From contig JAQMRL010000012.1 in assembly GCA_035578175.1 (NCBI GenBank), forward strand, positions 25,459,238-25,523,237: a DNA stretch of 64,000 nt. Direction: 5' to 3'. Positions within the stretch are counted from its first letter, which is position 1. Every line of letters starts with the position of its first letter. Under the pieces are notes generated by a model. That model was not told the DNA's origin. It saw nothing but the letters and a program-made list of their open reading frames with translations, and ran no database searches. A program made the position numbers and the translations under genes. The DNA comes from Catonia carolina. Taxonomy: Eukaryota > Arthropoda > Insecta > Hemiptera > Achilidae. This document shows, in pieces, positions 22,735 through 34,293 of this stretch.

Positions 22735-22774
22735 ATGTTTCCCGTGCGAAGCCGCGCGGGGTATGTATGCTAGT
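22735..22774 (+). mobile_element. Helitron-like 3' terminus
   Basis: CCCGTGCGAAGCCGCGCGGG forms a GC-rich hairpin with one G-T pair, followed about ten bases later by CTAGT and then T. Hairpin plus CTAGT inserted before T is the signature of Helitron 3' ends. No 5' TC end or Rep/helicase coding was found. The (TG)n(CG)n tract at 22601-22625 may be internal. Confidence 0.5.
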
Positions 22775-23452
22775 TAATAATATTAATATTTAATAATTTG
22801 TAGGGTTCTTAATAATAATTTTATTATACCTATTGAACTGGTATAGAAATTATGTAACTTTTACGTTTCACTTCAAAATAAGTCTTTGTACCATAATTCA
22901 TATTAAACTTTACGTACTATTATTTAGTTTATTTCAATTCACAATAAACTTTGTAGTTTGGCAAAACAGAATGTCTCTAATCATTTAAGAATGTGGGTTG
23001 CAGAAGGAAAATAAGCTGATCTTACGCAATGGGACAACTGTAAATATCCGCTAAACTCTAAACGAACCGTATATTTTACTTCCTTTCTGTAGAAGCTAAA
23101 TTACATTATGTTTTATTTAAAACCAAATAAGGCAACAATGTTTTAGTAAGTACTAATCAAAGCGATTTAGGGTGCTACAATTAATTAAAGTACTTTAAAA
23201 TCCGTACTATGTACGCTTTGATTAGTACTTATACGCCGTAGAATAGTTTAATCACAAATTTAGGAATCGTTTGAATCACAAAAAAAACAATAGGTAGAGC
23301 AATAAACAATATGGTAAGTTTACAATTATAATACCGATAAAACAAAAGGGAAATGCAAATGCGCCAACAGTTCCACTATTCTGAATGAAGTGATTTGCAA
23401 AGACAGAACATTATGCTTCTCCTGTATACATTACAGACTAACAGTATTGTAC

Positions 23453-23764
23453 GAAACTTGGCATCAGTGTACTGTTAATACACACAAGGCTACATTGTAC
23501 GGTTGTAACAGACGGTTCAACTGAGGACTTATTTTGAATTTTTTGTTAACTATGAGAATGGCTCGTGAGTCCTCACTTATACGACTTAAGGCAATACAAT
23601 GTGTGTATGAAACTTGGCATCAGTGTACTGCTAATACACACAAGGCTACATTGTACGGTTGTAACAGACGGTTCAACTGAGGACTTATTTTGAATTTTTT
23701 GTTAACTTTGAGAATGGCTCGAGAGTCCTCGGTTATGCGGTTTAGAACAAGAACTTGTGTGTTT
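23453..23764. repeat. 156-bp tandem duplication
   Basis: Two units begin GAAACTTGGCATCAGTGTAC at 23453 and 23609 and are nearly identical for about 120 bp, diverging after GAGTCCTC. Positions 22780-23450 hold nothing I recognise. Confidence 0.9.
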
Positions 23765-23899
23765 GGTGTGTATGACTCTCAAGTGTCAGCGCTACGTGGG
23801 AGACACACTTGGAACTAACTGTCCCTGCACACCATACTAACAGGGGACATTTTTTTTTTCTTAAAAATATATACTTTTCTGAATCGTAGGAGGCCGTAG

Positions 23900-24005
23900 A
23901 AGCCGAATTTCAACGTTTTACGTTCCGAGGACCATGTGTGTGTCCTCAGTCCGTTTTTAGTCCTCAGTACGTCAATGAAAATCAATACCAATGTCCCCCA
24001 ATAGC
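23900..24005 (-). repeat. Single unit related to the 19.6 kb array
   Basis: On the minus strand GATTTTCATTGACGTACTGA, GGAC and CTGAGGACACACAC match the order of blocks of the 75-bp unit at 19610-20210. The same ACGTTCCGAGGAC flank occurs at 19470. Confidence 0.5.
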
Positions 24006-24009
24006 CCTA

Positions 24010-24125
24010 TTGCCAAACACACACACACACACACACAGAGGGGGTCTGAAAACGCGTAGATCCGGTGAAAACTCGATTTCGAAAAATCGACATGAAAACA
24101 ATACTTTCCTAGGCAAGAGAATAAT
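24010..24125 (-). mobile_element. Family A 5' end with (CA)n, minus
   Basis: Blocks GGGGGTCTGAAAACGCG, GATCCGGTGAAAACTCGATT and TAGGCAAGAGAA, with (CA)n at 24017-24038. Confidence 0.75.
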
Positions 24126-24144
24126 GTTAACATGTTAATGTTAA

Positions 24145-24365
24145 CATGTTCTTTTACAGAGCCTAGTATAGCGTCAGTTAGTGATTTCTCGTGTCGAACA
24201 GAGGTTGATTTTCATCTTGCATCATTCACGTATGTTTAGAATTAGATTATATTTTCGTATTACATTGTTTACTAATGAACGATCAAACACTGGTTATATT
24301 TTTCATAATTTACATTAACAAGATAATGTCATGTGAGTGCCCACTTTAAATTTTTCTTTATATTC
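24145..24365 (+). mobile_element. Family A 3' end
   Basis: Blocks TTACAGAGCCTAGTATAGCG, TGCATCATTCACGTATG and ACAAGATAATGTCATGTGAG. It abuts an inverted 5' fragment through a duplicated AATGTTAACATG motif (24121-24150). Confidence 0.65.
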
Positions 24366-24543
24366 CTCTCTTTCATCCCCTGACCGCCTGTATCTTTCGT
24401 CTGCATAATTTTCTATTTTATTTTATCTATATCCTGTTAAAATTTTTTCCTCACAATTTCTTCTGTTTTTCCTTTTTCCTTGCTTTTCATATTTTTATTC
24501 TACTGCCAAAAACTGTCTACATTATGTTTAGATAGCTTTTTTT

Positions 24544-26382
24544 TGTAACACCCCTATCGCCGCCGGTAACACATACGGCAAAAATAATATAAAGCGATAG
24601 GTCGGACAGGGTGTTAACAAAACAATTTAGGAAGCACAAAAACAAACACACAGGAAATCGTTGCATGAATGGAAATAAAATCAATTATAGTAGTAAGTAA
24701 AATTTTAATTAATAACAAAATAAGAATAGAATTTAACAACAAGCGGTACAATACACTTAATCTTTAAAAGACTCAATAAATTGTTATAAATTTTGATGCA
24801 GACTAGTTATTTACTGTGGTAAACTTTCCTTTTTAGCAAACTAATAAATATTAATTATAAAGTGTAAAAAAAAAGTGTTCATACAAAGATCAATTAATAA
24901 TAGCAAATTGTTGGCCAACTTTTTATATTTTTTTCTTTAGCATACTAGTAGCTTTTACAAACCCTTTCATTTATAATTCCTAGAATTTCCCCAAAACTAT
25001 AAATAAAAGAAATAAAAGTAATTTACCCTTTTATCAAGGTGTAATAAAAAAATAGTAAAGATTCAAGGTTACTTTAAATTTGTCAAAAAATTTATTTTTA
25101 AGAAAAATAAATGCACCGATTCATATTAAATTTTTGATGAAAGTGAATTAATAAGTAGTTAATATTATATTATGCAGATAAAAAAATTTATTTTAATGTT
25201 CCTGTTTGCCTGTTGCTATTTATGAATTGACATGAAAATAGGCTACATTTTAAACAAGTAGTAGCCAAACACAGATTTTCCTGTCCAACACATGTAAATA
25301 TCATAAAGGTTTCTATTTCGTTGGATCTCTTTAAAAAATTTTAAATGCGTCGGTTACCACGAATCACAGTAGGCTGATGTTAGAGAACTTCACATAATAA
25401 AAAAAAAAATAGTAACATACCCCATGTCGTTAACACTTAGAGTAGTGATACAGACTCACGAGCCAAACTAAGATGATCAATCACGAAGTAATATCCAAAT
25501 TAGTTTCGGAAGAACGCCAGGCATCAAAATAACCAGGAAACATCCCATCAGATTACAGGATACAAGTTTGTTGAAAAATTGTCATGTTCGAGAATCGAAC
25601 GTCCAAGTATTGTTTTAACAATGAATGGTGGTAGATCATTAAATTGGAGGATTCCATCTACGGACTCCGACCCTGAAGAAAAGATCGGGCGAGTGTCAAT
25701 AATTAACCAAAACAACCAACGATCTTAACAACAGCACAAACTCATAAGTAATACAAGTAAATTAAAAAAACTAGGTTAAGTAATTTAAAGAAAAGAGAAT
25801 TTCTACGAGTTGAAATACAATTACAAAACTTTAAAAGATCTAGACAAAATACAATTAAGCAATTATTATTGCAAAAATAATTTCCCAATTAGAAAACATA
25901 ATATCGTTTACAAATAAAATAATCAAAATCAAATTTAGTTTTAGTTGGATAGAACTCGTTTCCAGCAATCAGAAGCAAGCCCAGACACAGCGTAGCTTAC
26001 TTTTACAAAACATGATTTTAAACAGCTCGTAACAAAATTCTCAACTCTTGGAATACTAAGAAATGAAAATTAGCTTACCATTTCAATCAATGGGCGGAAG
26101 AAATACTTTATCCAAAAGTATTAAAAATAATAAAATTCAAGTAAAATTACTACATGACTCCTGCACTTTACACGGTGATACAACGTCAGAGAGTGTCGCC
26201 AGTCAAACTCATGGAGGCAGCTCATCACGAGGGGCAAACGCAGTTCCTAGAAAAAGTAGAGCGCGCCACCGGACGGCAAGTTAATAAACGTCGCCCGCAA
26301 ATACGAGTAAAATGGAAACCAAAACCATAAACTACGCCAACAAAACCCTAAAATAAGTAACAATCTGAAATCAGATGTTACA
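24544..26382. mobile_element. Possible solo LTR, about 1.84 kb
   Basis: Starts TGTAACACCCCTATCGC and ends CAGATGTTACA, so it has TG...CA ends within a 7-bp inverted repeat (TGTAACA/TGTTACA). TTTT lies on both sides, which is weak as a duplication because the left flank is a T run. The first 75 bp are self-complementary (CCTATCGC ... GCGATAGG). No gag, pol, primer site or second copy is present. The GC-richer end (26185-26330) contains the only notable frame, with no recognisable domain. Confidence 0.35.
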
Positions 26383-26764
26383 TTTTATAGAGAATGATAG
26401 AAACGTTTGCAGTAATATTTTTTTGTTATTAACGCTATAATGTTAATAAAATATTTAATGGAAGCCGCAAGCGTTTAAGAGACTCACCATGTGTATGACA
26501 TTACTTACCCCCAGACACATGTGCTGTAAATGAGTACTAACCTACTAAATAACTTTACCATGTAAACACGTCAAAAGTATAACAAGATATGTCACACTTA
26601 ATTGAAAAAATAATTAATATACATTAAATTTCTAGTTAATGTTCTGCAAACTTAACCGTCACTTTCTTGCAACAGTTTAACCATCTTCTGTGATGTGGTA
26701 ACATGCAGAAACAACAGAAGATGTTTCGTATGTATTCTGTCAGATTCCATAAATGATTATTTTT

Positions 26765-27244
26765 ATAATTTCTCTTGTCCTTTACAGATATATTATAGCG
26801 AAGTTGTATAGATTTTTCGAGTTCGAGTTTTAACCGAAAATACATCTTTTAAGGCCCACAAACCCAAAAAACCACGTTTTTAACAATTGGTCTGTGTGTG
26901 AACAAAATATCTCAAGAACGGAACACCGTACAAAGTTGAGACTTAAAATTTAAGTTATGTACCACTTAGAAATTTGACACGAATATTTTCATCAAAATCG
27001 GTCTACCGGAAGTAGTAATTCATTCGTTAGATTTGTCACTTTTTTGAAAAAAATGACATACCATTTTTTTAAAATCATCTCATTTGATACATGTTTTACT
27101 GTTTACAAGAAAAGATAAGCGCCATGTCTGATGAAATTATTGTGGAAACTGTGCTCTCGTGGTAACAGGTTTTTTTTTTAAGATTACGTCCTTAAAATGA
27201 ATTTTAGGGCAAAAGCGTTTATAATAAAAATTGGAGGAAATTAA
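26765..27244 (+). mobile_element. Family A, 5' part (host of nested insertions)
   Basis: Runs from TTTCTCTTGTC through the microsatellite remnant (GGTCTGTGTGTG) to AAAATTGGAGGAAA TTAA. It is interrupted in its internal hairpin by a TTAA-flanked element and resumes at 29470. Confidence 0.8.
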
Positions 27245-29469
27245 ACCTTTCATTCCCAATGTAAACTGCAGTACATTATTTGATTGGAACTACTTCTTAT
27301 TCACATCAGACCAATGTATACTGTAGTTTACCTCTATCCGTTCATAATAATGCCAACAGATCTCAGCTGGACAAGTTAATATTTATAACCTGCTACTTTG
27401 TATAGTGCTTCCTCACCTATTTTTCAGCGTAATGAAAACTTGACCGATACTACTGTGTGAAAGAACGTTTTAAATTATTATTTCTTAAAATTAAGTACAG
27501 ATTATATTCCAATAGCTATTTGTTTATAGATTAATTTAACTTCTTTTATTATATTTTATTGAATATTCTTTCTGTATTCAGTTTGTAAGTTCCATTTAAA
27601 CTGGGGTTTACATTGGTCGTTTATGTTATGTATGTTACATTACGAAATGTACAAAACTTCGTTATGATGACATTGGCGCAATGCAACCACTCAATATAGA
27701 AATTTAAATACATATCTAAATATATCTGCAAGTATTTTTCTATTTCAAAATTAATATACCCTTATTTTTCCAGGATGGATAATTATACATGTAACGAAGC
27801 GGTATAAACCCCCGTTTTGGGATGAGTCAGAATTTGAGGAATCTGATGAAAAAGAAATTATAGTTATATAATTATATAAAAAGAAGGCATAGAAGACAAA
27901 ATTTTAGATTGTAAAATGACTTTTAACAGTATATTGGAGTCAATCTCGAAACTAAAAGAATAATGAAAATCTTGTTTTTCAATATTTGATAAAAATAGGC
28001 CTATTATATATTTCTTTTACTTGCACTTATTTATAATGTAATGTATTAATAATTACAATTTCATTGTTTTTAATTCTAGAGTGTCAGGGAAAAACAGTAC
28101 AAGTCATGAAATGGCTAGAGTGAGATAATTCAGTATTCTAAAATTTCAAATTTTTCTATTCAATATTTTAAAGAGAAGACATTTATTGTACTCCATCCAA
28201 AAATCATTTAGAGTAATTAGAGTTGGTAAAATCTTCTGCATATGAACAAGGAGAATGGAGGAGAAAACACAACAAGGAAATTAGGGACCTCTACAGTAAC
28301 CCAGACATTGTAAGTGAAATAAAATGTAGGAGAATGCGATGGGCTGGGCACGTGCTAAGAAGAGGAGAAGAGTCCAACCTGAAGAAAATATTAGACCCCA
28401 ACCTCACAGGAAGGCGCCCCCGGGGAAGACCTAGACAAAGATGGTGGAAGCAGGTTAAGTCCGACATGGAGAGACTGGGAGCTACAGAGAGAGATGCTGA
28501 AGATCGAGCGACATGGAGGCTTTTTGTTGGTGCGGCTAAATATCAACTCCGATATAGATGGCCATGGGAGTAAGAGTAAGTAAAATCTTCTGCAGGTGAT
28601 AGTCGGTCAGATTTTGCGGTGTGTCTTCCATGTGCCTTAGTTAAGTTAAGCTTGTGCTCTACTGAACTGAAAAAGAGAGCTTTCAACTGGAGGCTTACAA
28701 ATTGTAGCTCTAAAATCGGATGGACTAATGTGATCCACCTTTATTACATTGAAGTAACTTTAGAATGCATGATGCCTCTTTAACAGAACTATCTGCAGTC
28801 AGAAATCCACCATTGCTTAACATTGCGCATACAGGTTTTCGGATTCTGACGAGTTTGTACCGACATACACAAAATAATCAGAGCCTACTGGAAGCCTTGT
28901 CAACGATATGATGAGAATAAACACTGGATGGCCTACAGTGAAAGAATGCCAAGAGTGTTGGCTGCAAAAAGAGATTCCAGAAAAATCTAAAGTTACTTCA
29001 CAAGGCCAAAAATGGTCGTAAACTAGAAATAAAATAAAGATTTTTGTATCAAAACCTTAAGAAAACCGAACATTTTTGTGGTATACAAATATTTAATCAT
29101 TTAAAAAATTAAAGTGAATAAACAAAAAAGGCTTTCTATTCTTCTAAAAAATTTAATTATTTGACTTGTACTCGTTTTACTCAGCACCCTAGAAATGTCA
29201 AAATCAATAAATTTACTTTTTTAGTAAATTCACTTTAATATAATATATTAAAAAAACAGATATGTTTGCGATGTAAGAGGTATTATTCTGTACCTCTTCC
29301 ATCACAACCATATCTGCACATTGTAAACCTCAGTTTACAATAATTTTATTTTTTACTGAGTTAATTATTTTTGTTTTTTTATGTGTTATATATTATTTGG
29401 GGATTATTAAAATAAAAAATAACAGGAAATACTTTTTTTCTGATGGAACATAATTCGGGAATGAAAGAT
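27245..29469 (+). mobile_element. piggyBac-type element (TTAA target), degenerate
   Basis: TTAA lies immediately outside both ends (27241-27244 and 29470-29473). The ends are inverted repeats: ACCTTTCATTCCCAA at the left and ATCTTTCATTCCCGA in reverse at the right. Subterminal palindromes with GTAAACTGCAGTAC and GTAAACCTCAGTTTAC resemble piggyBac ends. Removing it restores a continuous family A sequence. A frame at about 27770-27870, after a splice-acceptor-like TTTTTCCAG, reads PPFWDESEFEESDEKEII, acidic like a piggyBac transposase N-terminus. Downstream coding is too decayed to name. Confidence 0.75.
28241..28579 (+). pseudogene. LINE ORF2 C-terminus, 5'-truncated insert with 15-bp target duplication
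   Basis: The insert is flanked by GTAAAATCTTCTGCA at 28226-28240 and 28580-28594. It encodes GEWRRKHNKEIRDLYSNPD, KCRRMRWAGHVLRR, GRRPRGRPRQRWW and DRATWRLFVGAAKY, then TAA. This is the C-terminal tail of an RTE-like ORF2. The frame is fully open, so the insertion is fairly young. It sits inside the piggyBac-type element. The printed start upstream at 28223 is target DNA, not LINE. Confidence 0.85.
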
Positions 29470-30040
29470 TTAAAACTCCTGCAACTTTTACGTTAAATGG
29501 TTTTTTTACAAACCTTAGTTTAGTGTCAATTAATTGTCGGTTATTTTCTTTATTTTTCATCATTAAATTTGGTAAAAAATTAAATATTAAATTAAATTCT
29601 AAATTAAATTATAATCTATAAATTCTAATTAAATTCTTAATTCTATATTAAATTAAATTTAAAACCCACCGGGTTGGTCTAGAGGTAAAGTCGTCGCCAA
29701 AATCAGCTGTTTAACAGCTGATTTTCGGAGACGAAGGTTCCTGGTTCGAATCCTAGTAAAGGTAGTTACTTTTATACGGATTTGAATACTAGACAGTGGT
29801 TACCGGTGTACTTTGATGGTTGGGTTTCAATTAACCATACTCTCTCAGGAATGGTCGGCCTGGGTCTGTACAAGACTACACCTCATTTACGCGTCATACA
29901 CATCATCCTCATCTCATTGGGTCATGGGGTTGCTTATTGTTCTGAATTGAACAGATTGCAACGTACAAAAATTAGGGATATATAAAAAATAATAAATTAA
30001 ATTCAGGTCATGTGAGTTTCACATCTGATTTTGTTTGTTT
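29470..30040 (+). mobile_element. Family A, 3' part, itself split by a SINE
   Basis: Resumes TTAAAACTCCTGCAACTTTT and reaches GTCAATTAATTG. An AATTAAATT-rich stretch (29575-29660) and a SINE follow, then the family A end TCATGTGAGTTTCACATCTG at about 30008-30030. Confidence 0.75.
29664..29988 (+). mobile_element. tRNA-derived SINE, full copy
   Basis: The head has an A-box-like TGGTCTAGAGG and a perfect B box GGTTCGAATCC at 29742-29752. Between them lies the palindrome AATCAGCTG ... CAGCTGATT. The body ends CAACGTACAAAAATTAGGGA. TAAATTAAATT flanks both sides. The 67-codon frame inside is not a gene. Confidence 0.85.
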
Positions 30041-30639
30041 TTTTTTTTTTTTTATTTATTGCTTCATACGAACAGATGGTAAATTTTTTGCAGTAAAGAA
30101 AACAGTATCAGTGATATTGCTGAGTATTCAATGGGTGAGTTAATTCACACGGATCAGCTTGTAAATTTAATTTTAAATAAACCTAGATCAAAATAAGTGA
30201 AAAAAATCGTTCCATGTGTATCTAGAGAAATTTAATATTATATTTGTATGTAAATCATAAAATACGTCGTCAAAGACAAGATATACAAAAGAAAAATTTT
30301 AAAATATCAATAAAGAGAGAAAACAAAATTTACTTGTAAATATTCGTTGTATTTTAGGAATTATATTGCGAATCGTTTCTTTTTTGCTTTCCCGCATTTC
30401 GTTAAATCAGTCTGTGCCAGTTAGAGCGAATCCTCAAAGGAAAAGTGAAAACCGCTTTGACGTCCCCTATGCATATCCATCAATATTTTCAAACAAAAAA
30501 TAAAAGCAAGAAACAAAGAATGGGATATTCAAAAAACCGTACGTGGGTCTATTGATTTGATCTATAGGTTGTATACAAAGTATCAACAATTTTTTGTTAA
30601 CATTTCAACGTGTTTCATTATTGGAAAACAATTTTTCTC

Positions 30640-31165
30640 TCCTTATTTTCTTTCTTTTTTCTCAGTCACTCTTACTTTTTTTCTTTACATCTATTATTTT
30701 CATTCTTCCGATTTCACTTTATTGTTATATTTGTCCTCTTTCTCTTCTTTCCTTCTCTTCCTTATCACCTTTTTTATCTCTTGGTCCAAATTCTTCCCGC
30801 AAAGTACTTCTTCTTATCCATATCTACTTCTATCTCGCGCTTCTTTTTCTTTTTATATATAAATTTCTCCTGATTCTTCTCCATCTACCCTTCGTTATCC
30901 CCTTTTTATAGTTACTAATTTCTTCTCCTCGTCCTCCTTTTCTTAATCTCCTCCTTTGCTTGTCTGTTTCTTCTTCTTCCCCATTTTCTTCTACTTATTC
31001 TTCTCTTTCTTTTCCCCTTTATCTCCTTATTCTTATTCAACACATCCTTTTGAAACTCTTTCTTTCTTCTCCAGTTCTTCCTACTACTTCTTCTTTTTCT
31101 TCTGCCTCTCCTTCGACTTATTATTTGGCTCCTTTTCCTACGAAACAACGACCTCCACAGAGACC
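30640..31165. repeat. Polypyrimidine tract (plus strand), about 0.5 kb
   Basis: Long runs of TTCTTCTT, TCTCCTT and TTTTCCCC give strong strand asymmetry. The opposite strand resembles the GAA/GAGG-rich tract at 61080-61760. All reading frames here are low-complexity Phe/Leu/Ser or Arg/Lys strings. Positions 30040-30640 and 31165-32240 hold no recognisable feature apart from GTTCACGTTACTAAA duplicated near 31475-31505. Confidence 0.75.
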
Positions 31166-32244
31166 GACGAATGAACATCGTCTCTAACAAAATCCAGACG
31201 TTTCACACACAAGCACGAGAAAAAACTTCACGACGTTTAAGTAATCCAGTTGCTTGACAACGATGATCTGGTGCAACGGTTGAAAAGAAAGAATCCATTT
31301 GAGCTCGTGTAGTCAGTGTTTGAAAGCAGAAAATGTTATTGCACTATTAGCATTATATTCCGACTAACAAAAGACTGCAGATGAAGGTGGAGCGCAGTGG
31401 CTTTGAACACAGCACAGAGCCAATTGACTTTCAGCAACCGTATCCTGCGTTGTCACGTTGTGGTCCCGCTGTTCACGTTACTAAACCACAGTTCACGTTA
31501 CTAAAAGTTTCGGATTCATTCTTCTTGAACGGTCATACAAAATATTTGAAATCTGTTGATCCAAAAATTGAAGAATTAAACAGCAAACCGAGACGAAGCT
31601 TTCAGTGCAAGTTTCATGTCAGTAGGTTAAGGGAATCCCAACTTATTTCTAGATTAAGTTTGTTTTTTTTTCAAATATTACATTAGATTAATATAATTTG
31701 CCATTTTTAAACAATTATTTGACTAAATAAAATAATTATACAAAACATGCACGCTAACATTAAAAATATCACGTGTTTAATAGTCTTTGCAAAAGCTACC
31801 TTATTGGTCTTGTTTCTTTGAAACAATCGTTTGTATATGATTAGTAATTAAGCAATATGGATGTGTAGTAGTAATTTTACACTTAACGTCGTTAAATTTA
31901 TTTATCATAAAATATAATACCTAAATAAAAGAAGTATAAATTCGTTCTATCGATTCAAGAAAATTACGAATAAGCCTATAGTGCCTACGTTTATTTTGGA
32001 GAGTTATTTATGAGCAGAAAAACAAAAGAGATGTAAAATATCAACAAACAATGAATAGTCATAACACTATTAATATGCTGTTAATGTTATGAGTGTCTAA
32101 TGTATTGAGTCCAGATGCCCATATATGACAATGTTAACGGTTCTACCTTTTTCTTAAGAGCTATTGACTAAACTTGATATAGCCTACTATGTATTAAATT
32201 AAAATTCACAAGGTTTACATAGTTAAATTGATGCATAGTTTATT

Positions 32245-32400
32245 TATTTTAAGTCGCATCAACATCTTGGTTATTAGCAACTACTTTGGGCTATAATACA
32301 TTGTTTTTGACACTTAATAATTATTTCTAGACTCGTCGGGAATCGAGCCCGGTACCTGGTAGGCTAGCGCTCTAAGCACTACACCACACGGGCGGCCTAA
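32245..32400 (-). mobile_element. tRNA-derived SINE, family C
   Basis: The minus-strand head GTGTGGTGTAGTGCTTAGAG resembles an A box and GGGCTCGATTCCC a B box (32335-32350). The body GTCGCATCAACATCTTGGTT recurs near 45705. A true tRNA is unlikely because the acceptor arms do not pair cleanly. Confidence 0.6.
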
Positions 32401-32859
32401 TAATTTATTTTATTTTAATAAAAACTGTATTCGTATTGCAACAAAAATGTTATAGGCCGTAAACATATATTATTAACGTTGATTGTAAAGTTTTAAGGGA
32501 ATCCCCTTTAAGTACCATCTACATACGAGCACCTTCCGTGGCTGACTGACAAAAAGCCAGCTGGAGCGATGGAACGGAGTGTGACAGCGAAGCGGCAACC
32601 TCACACCCGACCTTGGCTGTTATTGGCTAGATCTCATCCGCAATGTTACAGTAATTCTATTATAGTGTTGAATTTAAGTGCACAATATAAGTTTAGGGGA
32701 CATACTGAGGTTATTAAACCTAATTACCCAAGTTCAGCTGAGCTCTCTGTAGTAATATTGTTAAGATTAGCAATTTAAGTTAATAGACGTCAGTTTAATA
32801 AGTAATAAAATTACTCATTAGTCTTAAGACAAGTTCATAATATACATACATACAAAATA

Positions 32860-33815
32860 ATCTGATTGAAACACTCACACAACTTTCTCTTGCCAATGTA
32901 AATTATGGACAATATAACCTACGTTTTTTTATTAGTAAGCAATGTAACATGAGAAACATAACCTAAGTTTAACCATAGTGAACAACGAAAAATGAAATTA
33001 ACCTTTGTAAAACGTAAAAATACGGGAAATTACTAACTGACGCTAAACTCTGTAGTGTTGACAAATTGCTTGAAATGAAATTTGTAATTATTTTTATTTC
33101 CTATAACTTCAATTATAATTTTTTGTCGTAAACTCCATGTACTAAAGCCCCAATATTAGAAATACTATTATTCTACTCATTTCGATAAAAAAAATACAGA
33201 AAATCACTAATTTTGATGTTAAACTGGTAATTGACGTAAAAAAGTCGTACAAAAAATATGTATAAAATGAAAACTGTAGATTTGTAAAAGTTCTGTAACT
33301 TCATTGTACACTTCTGAACTAAAGTAAATATTAAGGCGTCAATCTTAAAAATAAAGCCACCTTTTCCTATGAGAGCACGGGCCACCTACCAAGAATTTCA
33401 GGAAACATGGCTTTTACCTTTTTACGTAGAGCTTTAAAAATTTAGCATATGAAACGACTTTAAAAAAACCGGAAAAGCCATTTTTGAGAATTACGTAAGA
33501 AAGTGAAAAATTGCACGAATAAACCACTAATTCCGGTTGACCGATTTTGATGAAAATATTTGTGTCGGATCCGGTTCTGGTATATAACTTAAATTCCAAG
33601 TTACAGCTTCGTACGCTATTTAGTTCTTGAGATATTTTGTTAACACACAAACAACTAGACACACACACATACAAGTCGCTAGAGGCATATTCTTTGGGTT
33701 CAGGGGGTCTGAAAAATTGTATACCCTGTGAAAACTCGATTTCGAAAAATCGATATAAAAACAATACTTTCCTTCTTTGTACATGCATATAGCACAAGAG
33801 AATGTAAAAATTAAC
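32860..33815 (-). mobile_element. Family A, full-length minus copy
   Basis: Begins AATCTGATTGAAACACTCAC and CTTTCTCTTGCC, and ends GCACAAGAGAATGTAAAAAT. The microsatellite is only ACACACACATAC. Positions 32400-32860 and 33815-34290 show nothing recognisable. Confidence 0.8.
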
Positions 33816-34293
33816 CCTGTAAAAATAAAAGTGGAAACATTACTCCGTGTTAATGACATAACTCAGCGCTGTATAATCTACTTAAATACCAAAAAATCAA
33901 GCAAGTAAACATCTTTTTCATGTTTACCCGTCTAAAAATATTAAAAGATATTTCATAATTAATTTTTGAAAAAGTGAAAGATGTAATAGTTGTACAGATA
34001 GGCTTACTTTATTTTTGCTTACATAAAATTTAGAATTTCATTAAACGAAACGCTGATGATGGTTGTTATTACTGTATTTTTTCAGAATAAAGAACAAATT
34101 TTTTTGACTTAATATCGTGTTTTAAATTAAAATCCTCTAATGTGAATACCTATCTTCGTGTCAAGTCACTTTTATTTACATTTTTTATGTTCTCTTTAAT
34201 TTTTTATTTTCCTCCCTTTTACTCAAATTTATTTCTTGCTTCCAGAGTAAAACTGCCTACACAAATATTCAAAAATATTATTTCGTAGATATA

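Noticed and set aside
30557..31190. Several overlapping 70-105 codon frames
   Set aside because: Low-complexity polypyrimidine/polypurine DNA lacks stops by composition; the frames overlap on both strands and have no domain.
32331..32400. tRNA gene on the minus strand
   Set aside because: A and B boxes are present, but the arms do not pair cleanly and the flank is shared with another SINE copy. The same reasoning applies at 39978-40055, 44700-44780 and 59038-59115.
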